From the NCBI GenBank assembly GCA_002314885.1, contig DCHT01000033.1:15879-36166 (forward strand): a stretch of DNA of 20,288 bases, in the 5' to 3' direction. The first letter of the stretch is position 1. Every line of letters starts with the position of its first letter. A model generated the notes under the pieces. That model searched no databases. It saw only the letters and a list, made by a program, of their open reading frames with translations, and had not been told where the DNA came from. The DNA comes from Bacteroidales bacterium UBA1745. GTDB taxonomy: Bacteria; Bacteroidota; Bacteroidia; Bacteroidales; UBA932. A program made the translations under genes and the position numbers. Shown here one piece after another: positions 8,545 through 15,448 of this stretch.

Positions 8545-11500
8545 TTAATATCTTACCTGAATGCTGAACATTACGGTGCGGGCCTTAGGGTAGGCACCGA
8601 TGTCGAGACGACGGAGAGTTGATGAAGTACCGGAAGTGTTGACGTCCGGATCGAAGCCGTTGTAGTTCTTCCACAGATAGAGGTTCTCTCCGGATGCCGT
8701 GAAGGTGATGTCCTTGAGAGGGAGCTTGTACTTGTGGAGGTCGAGAGTGTAGCTGAAGCTGATGTTCTTCAGACGGAGATATGATGCGTCGTGGATCATG
8801 AAGTCGCTTGGGAGAGCGGCATCGGTCTTACCGCCGGCGCGAGGAATATCCGAGTTAGGGTTGCGGGTTGGATGCCAGGCATCGAGCATATAGCGGTACT
8901 GGTTCGTGAAGAAGGAACCGGCCATATAGAACTCGGAGTAGTTGTAGATCTTACCACCCACTGAGTAGTTGAAGTAGATGCCGAGCTTGAAGCCCTTGTA
9001 GTAGAAGTTGTTCTGCAGACCGCCGTAGAATACAGGATCGGCATTGCCCTGGTAAACGAGGTCGTTCTGGTCGAGGGTGCCGTCGTGGTTGATGTCATAG
9101 TAGCGAGGTCCGCCGAGGGTAGTGGAGGTAGCCGCATAGGTCTTGGTGACCTTATTGCGTGAAACTTCCTCACTGCTCTTCCAGGTTCCGCCATACTTGA
9201 AGCCCCAGAGGGAGTTCAGAGGATAGCCGTTCACGTAGCCGTACATCATATAGGAGTTGTTGCCTGGAGATGAGTAAGCGGTTACGAAGTCGTCCTGACC
9301 GATGTCGAGCACGAGCTGGTCGTTGTGGGAGATGGTGAAGGAAGTTGACCACTGGAAGTCCTTCTTCACGATGTTCATACTCTCGATGGAGAGCTCGATA
9401 CCCTTGTTGGAGGTGCTGCCGACATTGGAGAAGTAGGAACTGTAACCGGTGTTGGTAGGAACCTGCACGCTGAGGAGCAGGTCGGTGGTCTTGGAGTAGT
9501 ATGCCTCAGCGGTGATGGAGAGGCGGCTCTTGAACATAGTCCAGTCGAGGGCGAGGTTGTACTCGGTCGTCTTCTCCCACTTGAGGTCAGGGGAGTCGAG
9601 GCGGCTACGGTAGGTTGCCACAGGCTGTGAACCGTCGAAGAGGTAACCGCTGGTCGTGGTGGAGTTGATTGCGAGGGAGCGGTATGCGCTGATGGCGTCG
9701 TTACCGGTCACACCGACGGAAGCTCTGAGGGAGAGGTCGTCAATCCACTTCACGCTCTTCATAAAGGACTCGTTGGCAACGTTCCAACGGAGAGCGGCAG
9801 ATGGGAAGAATGCCCACTTGTTGTTCTCGGAGAAGTTGGATGCACCGTCATAACGACCGGTCGCTGTGATGTAGTAGCGTGACTTGTAGTTGTAGTCAGC
9901 ACGGGCGAAGCCGGACATCTTGGTCTTCTTTGAATATGAAGTACCTGCGGAATAGGTCTCCTTGTCGAGGACGGCGTTCATATTGTTCCACATAACGGCG
10001 TCATCGGTGTAACCTTTACCGGAGAGGTTGAAGTCGTGGGAAATGAAGCTGTATGCGGAAACACCGATCATCGGAGTGAAAGTGTGGCCGTTCTTCTTGA
10101 GCTTGTAGCTGACGGTCGTCTCGGATGACAGTGAATGCTCGTCCCATTCTGCACGGTATGCCTCACCGCCTTCGTTCTCAGCCTTTGCAGGAAGAGTACC
10201 AGGATAGTAGCGGTAAGTGTGACGCTGATAGAGATAGTATGACAGCGTGCTCTTGATGTGCAGGTCCTTTATCGGAGTGATGTCCACGTTGAACGTGTGG
10301 TTCGTGGAGTGACGCTCGAGATAATAGGTGTTGTTCTTGATCAAGGCGATAGGGTTGTTGATCTTCTGGCCGCCGTTATAGAGCGGGTTGAAGGAATCCT
10401 GAGGCTTGATGAACGGGTTCAGGTACATAGCGGCGTTGTACCAGGCGGTACCGCCGATGGAAGCCTTGGCTTCGTCGTTGTGACGCCAGGTGTAGGAACC
10501 TGAGTAGCCGGCCTTGAGCCATTTGAAGAACTGACGCTCGAGTTTGATACGGCCGGTGAAACGCTTCTGGCCTGAATCATTGATGATACCCTGCTGGTCA
10601 TTGTAGGAGAAGGATGCGTAGTAGTTGCTCTTCTCATTGCTGCCGGAGAGCGAAAGCGCATAGTTCTGATACATTGCGGTGCGGGTGATGGCCTTGATCC
10701 AGTCGGTGCCTTCCCTTGAAAGCGGATCGGAATAAACCGACTCGGAGAGAGGGAGGTCCCAGCCTGACTTGTCCGCATTGTTGGCATCGGAGCCGAAGGC
10801 TGCGAGGTCATTGCGGTAGAGGGCGAACTCGCCGGCATTCATAATGTCGAGGCTGCGAGGAAGCTGGGAGAAACCGAGGTCAGCCTTGAAGGTGACATTG
10901 GTCTTTTCCTTGAGTCCGGAACCGGCCTTGGTGGTGACGATGATGACACCGTTGGCACCTCTCGAACCGTAGATGGCAGTCGAAGACGCATCCTTGAGGA
11001 CGGAGATTGACGCGATATCGTCGGAGTTGAGGTCATTGAGGTCGTGGATGGCATCCATCACACCGTCGACGATGATCAGAGGCTCGTTGGATGCGGTAAT
11101 GGAGCGGGAACCACGGATACGGATAGTGGTGGTGGAACCAGGCTCACCGCTGGTGGACATAATGTCGGCACCTGCGATACGGCCCTGGAGGGAATTGTCG
11201 ACTGAAAGCTGAGGAGCATTCTTGATATCGTTCATCTGAACGTTGGTGACGGAACCGGTGAGGTCCTGTTTCTTGACGGCGCCATAACCGATGACGACAA
11301 CGTCATCCAGGACGTTTTCATCCTCTGCCATCTTGAAATCGATGACTGTCCTCGAGCCGACCTTCTCACTTACGGTCACATAACCGAGAGAGAGGCACTG
11401 GAGGACGTCTGTTGACTTTGCCTTGATCGTGTACTTTCCATCCAGGTTGGTTGTAGTACCTGTCTGGGTTCCTTCGATCATCACAGTGGCTCCGATCATT

Positions 11501-11652
11501 GGGTTGCCATCCTGGTCCAGGACGGTACCCTTGACAGTCACAGGCGTGGAACTCTGTGCTGCAGCAGGAGTCGCCGAGAAGAGGGCGACGGCCAGCACTG
11601 CGGCTGAGAGCACGCTTGCGAGAGTCCTTGATGCTTTTGAAACTCTATTCAT
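8545..11652 (-). CDS. SusC/RagA-family TonB-linked outer-membrane transporter
   Basis: 1035-residue TonB-dependent channel that imports oligomers across the outer membrane with its SusD partner. In order: a signal peptide ending TPAAAQ near 33; a carboxypeptidase-regulatory-like N-terminal domain at about 38-110 (VTVKGTVLDQDGNPMIGATV); the VLDDVVVIGYG linker at 114-124, which overlaps the TonB-box region; a plug domain at about 125-245 with the family signature DASSTAIYGSRGANGVIIVT at 221-240; then a beta-barrel ending in SIQVRY with a terminal aromatic residue. There is no extra N-terminal STN signalling domain, so control through an anti-sigma/ECF sigma pair is unlikely. It lies 18 bases after a lipoprotein gene and 15 bases before SusD. 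Family certain, substrate unknown. Confidence 0.97.
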   Translation of the reverse strand: MNRVSKASRTLASVLSAAVLAVALFSATPAAAQSSTPVTVKGTVLDQDGNPMIGATVMIEGTQTGTTTNLDGKYTIKAKSTDVLQCLSLGYVTVSEKVGSRTVIDFKMAEDENVLDDVVVIGYGAVKKQDLTGSVTNVQMNDIKNAPQLSVDNSLQGRIAGADIMSTSGEPGSTTTIRIRGSRSITASNEPLIIVDGVMDAIHDLNDLNSDDIASISVLKDASSTAIYGSRGANGVIIVTTKAGSGLKEKTNVTFKADLGFSQLPRSLDIMNAGEFALYRNDLAAFGSDANNADKSGWDLPLSESVYSDPLSREGTDWIKAITRTAMYQNYALSLSGSNEKSNYYASFSYNDQQGIINDSGQKRFTGRIKLERQFFKWLKAGYSGSYTWRHNDEAKASIGGTAWYNAAMYLNPFIKPQDSFNPLYNGGQKINNPIALIKNNTYYLERHSTNHTFNVDITPIKDLHIKSTLSYYLYQRHTYRYYPGTLPAKAENEGGEAYRAEWDEHSLSSETTVSYKLKKNGHTFTPMIGVSAYSFISHDFNLSGKGYTDDAVMWNNMNAVLDKETYSAGTSYSKKTKMSGFARADYNYKSRYYITATGRYDGASNFSENNKWAFFPSAALRWNVANESFMKSVKWIDDLSLRASVGVTGNDAISAYRSLAINSTTTSGYLFDGSQPVATYRSRLDSPDLKWEKTTEYNLALDWTMFKSRLSITAEAYYSKTTDLLLSVQVPTNTGYSSYFSNVGSTSNKGIELSIESMNIVKKDFQWSTSFTISHNDQLVLDIGQDDFVTAYSSPGNNSYMMYGYVNGYPLNSLWGFKYGGTWKSSEEVSRNKVTKTYAATSTTLGGPRYYDINHDGTLDQNDLVYQGNADPVFYGGLQNNFYYKGFKLGIYFNYSVGGKIYNYSEFYMAGSFFTNQYRYMLDAWHPTRNPNSDIPRAGGKTDAALPSDFMIHDASYLRLKNISFSYTLDLHKYKLPLKDITFTASGENLYLWKNYNGFDPDVNTSGTSSTLRRLDIGAYPKARTVMFSIQVRY

Positions 11653-11670
11653 TGTGGTCAGTTGTTATTC

Positions 11671-12810
11671 TTACTCAATAATGGTATCATCCTCCCTTTC
11701 CTCGGAGGTGAGGCCCAGGATGGTGTCGATGCCTGAACCGCCGTTCATTTCGAAGTAATCCTCGTCGACCTTGACGTCGAGGCGGCGGATATATACGCGG
11801 GTCACGAAGAGGCGGCTGTTGACATCAGCCTTCTCAGTGAGGGAACCGGCAGTGATCTTAATCTGGGTGTTGGATGAAAGCTTGTTGGCATCGGTGCCCC
11901 TGAAGAAGAGCATAAACTCTCCGTCGTTCCAGATGTTGGCCGGATAGTCGGGATCGTTGATGTCATAGTAAGGAGCGGTGAATTCCATCTTCTTCACGCT
12001 TTCTTCAAAATCGCGGTATTCGCCGCCGCCGATGATCTCAACCGTGAACTTGTTGTTGTCCTTGGTTGTGGCATCGTTGTAGGCGACAGCCCTGAAGCTG
12101 ACCATAAGGAGGGAATCCTTGGCGATGTCATTCGTGTAAGGGGTGATGAGACAAGCACCGTGTCCGAGGGCATCTCCGAGCTTGAGGTAGCCGTAGCGTC
12201 CAAAGAGATAGGAAATGGTGCCTGTACCGAAGGACTGAGTGCTGAAATAGCCCTTCTGGTTGCTGTTCCAAGCAGAGTAAATGGTCTCTCCGTCGGTAAT
12301 GTTAGGATCCGCTGCACCATATTTGAAGTTGGCGCAGTCATTGGCGAAACGTGCCACGCAACCCTGGTGGATGGTGATGTAGCTGCCGAGGTTCAGTTCC
12401 CTGGCATAGATCATCAGCATACCCGACCGGCGGGTGTAATAACCATAGGTTGTCCTGGAGCCGGCGGCTACGGAAACGGCGAGAAGGCCCTTTCCCTGCT
12501 GTTCGACACCGACAACCTTTGCCCAAGGCGAAGTGCTGGCATCCTGCCATTCCACCTCGATCTTCGCAGGATCGACGTTGGTCCTGACATAGAACACGGT
12601 GGTGTCCGCCTTGACGCTGATAGAGAACGCAGTCTTCGGCTCTGCCTCATCGTCGAGGGAGTCGTAGACTTCAATGTACTCGCTTCTAGGAGCGTTCGGA
12701 TCCACCCTGTTGCAGGAAACGCCGGCAAATGCGACGGCGCCCAGGAGCACAGTGGCGGAGAGAAGCTGACAGAGGCGAAGCATAGACATCTGTTTTTGTC
12801 TCATAAGCAT
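11671..12810 (-). CDS. Exported lipoprotein with Ig-like and jelly-roll-like domains, unknown function
   Basis: 379 residues. The N-terminal signal peptide ends AGVSC with lipidated Cys at 33. ATG codons at residues 1, 3, 8 and 10 could each start the protein; the first gives a long basic leader, and the later ones are equally plausible. After a short acidic linker there is a BACON-like Ig segment (about 55-150, ending YITIHQG) and a beta-rich domain (about 170-345). That second domain contains YLKLG...G...TP, a pattern that matches YVELG...G...TP in the middle domain of the upstream EEP protein, suggesting a shared binding module. The acidic tail (EEREDDTIIE) is unusual. No catalytic motif is visible. 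Its place between the EEP enzyme and SusC, with gaps of 30 and 18 bases, suggests a surface accessory protein. I do not recognise a named family. Confidence 0.8.
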   Translation of the reverse strand: MLMRQKQMSMLRLCQLLSATVLLGAVAFAGVSCNRVDPNAPRSEYIEVYDSLDDEAEPKTAFSISVKADTTVFYVRTNVDPAKIEVEWQDASTSPWAKVVGVEQQGKGLLAVSVAAGSRTTYGYYTRRSGMLMIYARELNLGSYITIHQGCVARFANDCANFKYGAADPNITDGETIYSAWNSNQKGYFSTQSFGTGTISYLFGRYGYLKLGDALGHGACLITPYTNDIAKDSLLMVSFRAVAYNDATTKDNNKFTVEIIGGGEYRDFEESVKKMEFTAPYYDINDPDYPANIWNDGEFMLFFRGTDANKLSSNTQIKITAGSLTEKADVNSRLFVTRVYIRRLDVKVDEDYFEMNGGSGIDTILGLTSEEREDDTIIE

Positions 12811-12840
12811 TGATTGATTAGTGAATATGTTTTTGTGTGT

Positions 12841-15357
12841 TTACTTTGACATATCGTAGTCGACCAGAATAGGACGATGGTCGGACGGATTGATGAAGCT
12901 TGTACCGTACTTGAGGTCTGCCTCGGCCGTGGTCCAGTCGTCGATGATGACCATCGCATTATGTACTCGTGCATACATCGAAGGCGACGCATAGTGGTAG
13001 TCGATGCGGCCTGTTCCGTAGGTTGAAGACATAAAGTCGCCGAGGTAGCGCTGACCGATGACATCCACGTAGTCGGTGTTGTTGAGAATGACGTCCTGGC
13101 AGAGGAGCTTGGTGTCGTTCGCAGCGTAGTTGTAATACCAGTTGTCCTTGCGGGAACGGGAGTTGAAGTCACCGCAGAAGATCCAGTCAGCCTGGGATGA
13201 GTAGGTTGCAGCGTTCTTGGTGTGCTTGATCACATAGTCCATCTCATATTCGCGGTAGTAGTCGCCCTCGTGCTTGTCGCTGCTGCTGGACTGGTTCGCG
13301 GAAGAAACGCCGTAGCCGTAAGCCTGTGGCCAGGTATGGAGAGTAGCCACGTAGATGGTCTTGCCGCTGACGGTGATGCTGTGGAGGCCGGCTCCGTGAG
13401 CAATAGGCTTGGAAGAAGTCTCGCCGTTGGTGATCTTCAGCAAGGTTGTGATAGGATATTTGGAGGTGACGGTCTGCGGATAGTTGTCCCTGGCGCCGCC
13501 GACGGCCATATACTTATGTCCGTAGCGGGCTGCGAGAGCGGTCCATCCGTTTGGCAGATAACCCTTGTAGGTGCTGCCGGAGTTGCCTATGCCCGTCTTG
13601 GTGTTGTCCTTGTAGATGGTCACGGACTCGCACCAGATGCAGACGTCCGGATCATATTTCTTGACGAACTCGACGAAGTTGTCGTAGTTGTTCGCCTGAT
13701 CGCTCCACATACCGTTCTGAATGTTCCAGTAGAGGACGCGGAGGTTGTTGGATGCGCGCTTCATCTGCTGGACCTTGGTCACCTTGATGTTGTCCACGAA
13801 GATGCCGTGGTGACCTGAGGTGGATGAGACCGAAGAGAGATAGAGCATTGAGCCCGAAGTGGCCCTGTCCACGCTGACCTCGATGTGGCTCCAGTTCTTG
13901 GCAGATGCAGGGTTTGAGTAGATCGTGAGGTTCTTGTTGACGATCCTGGTCTCGGAAGCGGCACACTCGTATTTCCTTGCGACCTCGGTCGAATTGATGT
14001 CGAGTGCCCTGCCGTCGATGGTGAGGCCGACGATGTAACCGCCGTTGACGACGTCAATGAGGAGGCCGTCGTCGAAGTCGCTCTTGAGGCACACGTCCAT
14101 TTCGATCTTCACGCTGCAGATTTCCGGAGTGTTGAGGAACATAGGGGTCTGCAGTATGCCCCTTGAAGTGGTAGCACCGCCGAGCTCCACATAGCCAGGA
14201 CGCTCCTGAGTACGGAAGAGATAGGTGTAGTCGCTGATGCTGCGATATTTCACGTATGAATCGGAGAGCACGTGGCTGGTGGCCACAGTCTTTGGAGCGT
14301 TGTAGTTGCTCTGGCAATCAGACCAGGTGTTGGACTGAATGAATCCGGAACCCGGGTTGTCATAGACGGTGGAGGTCAGACACTCCTCCGTTCCGAGAAG
14401 ATCCTTGCCGGAGTCTATTCCGATGGCATCGGCGCTAGGAGCGAAACAAGGGGCTGCAGAGCCCTTCACATAGTCACCGCCCCATACAAATGTGTCGAAG
14501 CCCTCGAAGAAGATAAGGTCGTCGGCCGGCTTGTAGTCCTTGGTGACGAGGAGAGTCTCATTGGCGCCCAGGGTGACAGGATCGGTAGTGAACTGCATCA
14601 TCCTATGGGAAGCATCGCAGACGGTGATCTCGAGGCCCTTGCCGTAGTTGCCAGGAGCCAGGAGGACGAAGAAGCGCTTTGCGGAAGACTCGGAAAGCTG
14701 AGTGTTGGAGCCGCCCTGGGTGCAGTTGAGTTCCACGAAGGAAACGCCCTTGGTAACGGAGAACTTGCCCTGTGATGGCTTGAATGCGCAGAGGCCCGCG
14801 ATCATAGAGCCGGACAGGTTCTTGACGTTGACTGAAGTGATGGACGCATCGCCCTTGAGGTCGAGTTCCACCATTGCAAAGCCCTCCTTGAAGATGAGCT
14901 TGTTGCCTGTCTCGGAAGAGTAGGACGCGTACATAGGATAGTCCTGAAGGCTGCCGATGGTCTCAACCTGGAACTGGCTGTATGGAAGTTTCACATCCAT
15001 ATTGGCGGATGATCCATAGTAATCCTTGGAAAGGGTGTTATAGTAAACCGCGTTATATGTCTTTGTTCCGGACTCCGCAACGTCGACATACTTGCGTCCC
15101 TGATCGTCGGTTCCTATCGTGTAATCCTTGCTGTTGACGGAAACCTTGGTGAGTCTTGCGGTCTTGATGCCGGCCTTGACGCGAGGAGCATCCTCGGAGA
15201 ATGAGAGATAAAACCTTACCTTGCCGTCTACGACTTCGATGTCCTGAACCTTGTCGTCACCCTTGTCATCCGGCTTCGGTTTATCAGGTTTCTCACAGGA
15301 ACATACGGATGCTGCAATACACAATGCGACGGCTATGGATCGGAAATTAAGTGTCAT
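12841..15357 (-). CDS. Lipoprotein with C-terminal endonuclease/exonuclease/phosphatase (EEP) domain
   Basis: 838-residue first gene of the SusCD operon and its only visible hydrolase. The signal peptide ends SVCSC (lipidated Cys 21), followed by a Pro/Lys/Asp linker to about 37. Residues 45-275 form a beta-rich domain faintly like Bacteroidota fimbrillin-type (Mfa-like) proteins, a weak call. Residues 285-530 form a jelly-roll-like domain ending FVDNIKVTKV. Residues 538-838 are the EEP domain with its full metal and catalytic set: N545 (YWNIQNG), E577 (DVCIWCE), H674 (TLHTWP), D730 and N732 (GDFNSR), D786 (RIDYHYAS) and D826-H827 (SDHRPI). Known: this fold contains DNases, sphingomyelinases and sugar- or inositol-phosphate phosphatases, using a divalent metal to cleave phosphate esters. 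All key residues are intact, so it should be active outside the inner membrane. Which phosphoester it cuts cannot be decided here; a nuclease or other phosphodiesterase is most likely. Confidence 0.9.
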   Translation of the reverse strand: MTLNFRSIAVALCIAASVCSCEKPDKPKPDDKGDDKVQDIEVVDGKVRFYLSFSEDAPRVKAGIKTARLTKVSVNSKDYTIGTDDQGRKYVDVAESGTKTYNAVYYNTLSKDYYGSSANMDVKLPYSQFQVETIGSLQDYPMYASYSSETGNKLIFKEGFAMVELDLKGDASITSVNVKNLSGSMIAGLCAFKPSQGKFSVTKGVSFVELNCTQGGSNTQLSESSAKRFFVLLAPGNYGKGLEITVCDASHRMMQFTTDPVTLGANETLLVTKDYKPADDLIFFEGFDTFVWGGDYVKGSAAPCFAPSADAIGIDSGKDLLGTEECLTSTVYDNPGSGFIQSNTWSDCQSNYNAPKTVATSHVLSDSYVKYRSISDYTYLFRTQERPGYVELGGATTSRGILQTPMFLNTPEICSVKIEMDVCLKSDFDDGLLIDVVNGGYIVGLTIDGRALDINSTEVARKYECAASETRIVNKNLTIYSNPASAKNWSHIEVSVDRATSGSMLYLSSVSSTSGHHGIFVDNIKVTKVQQMKRASNNLRVLYWNIQNGMWSDQANNYDNFVEFVKKYDPDVCIWCESVTIYKDNTKTGIGNSGSTYKGYLPNGWTALAARYGHKYMAVGGARDNYPQTVTSKYPITTLLKITNGETSSKPIAHGAGLHSITVSGKTIYVATLHTWPQAYGYGVSSANQSSSSDKHEGDYYREYEMDYVIKHTKNAATYSSQADWIFCGDFNSRSRKDNWYYNYAANDTKLLCQDVILNNTDYVDVIGQRYLGDFMSSTYGTGRIDYHYASPSMYARVHNAMVIIDDWTTAEADLKYGTSFINPSDHRPILVDYDMSK

Positions 15358-15371
15358 AATCTTGGGTTCTC

Positions 15372-15387
15372 TGATAATATATTATCA
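15372..15387. promoter_or_regulatory. Perfect 16-bp palindrome, candidate operator between divergent operons
   Basis: TGATAATATATTATCA is identical to its own reverse complement over all 16 bases, and the symmetry stops at the next pair. It lies 14 bases before the EEP start codon, just downstream of the predicted minus-strand start site, and about 30 bp from the plus-strand promoter box. A symmetric AT-rich site placed like this fits an operator for a dimeric repressor of the SusCD operon, and possibly of the nagB operon too. The regulator is not in the window. An RNA hairpin is less likely, since a perfect palindrome leaves little room for a loop. Confidence 0.55.
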
Positions 15388-15395
15388 ATGAACCT

Positions 15396-15403
15396 CAAAA
15401 ATA
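15396..15403 (-). promoter_or_regulatory. Predicted -7 promoter element of the SusCD operon
   Basis: The minus strand reads TATTTTTG, matching the Bacteroidota -7 consensus TAnnTTTG. Transcription would start near 15388, giving a leader of roughly 30 bases before the EEP start. No clear -33 TTTG is seen at the usual spacing, so the site may be weak or activator-dependent. It is the only match I found upstream of the seven-gene operon. Confidence 0.5.
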
Positions 15404-15416
15404 GCATTTTTTTTCT

Positions 15417-15424
15417 TATTTTTG
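15417..15424 (+). promoter_or_regulatory. Predicted -7 promoter element of the nagB operon
   Basis: The plus strand reads TATTTTTG, again TAnnTTTG, 24 bases before the ATG at 15449, so the leader would be short (about 17 bases). A run of eight T lies just upstream at 15407-15414. No good -33 TTTG is present. The region where its -33 contact should fall overlaps the minus-strand -7 box, so the two promoters are interlocked. Confidence 0.5.
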
Positions 15425-15448
15425 TGTCGTTTTCAGTCAGAAAATGAT

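Noticed and set aside
12160..12813. 217-codon plus-strand open frame opposite the 379-residue lipoprotein
   Set aside because: It lies wholly over a real lipoprotein gene with a signal peptide, and its own product shows no domain.
12811..12840. Possible internal promoter between the EEP gene and the 379-residue lipoprotein
   Set aside because: The 30-base AT-rich gap has no TAnnTTTG match on the minus strand; it is best read as an operon spacer.
15422..15448. Upstream TTG start that would extend the fusion protein by nine residues
   Set aside because: It overlaps the predicted promoter box, and the ATG at 15449 fits the family's N-terminus.
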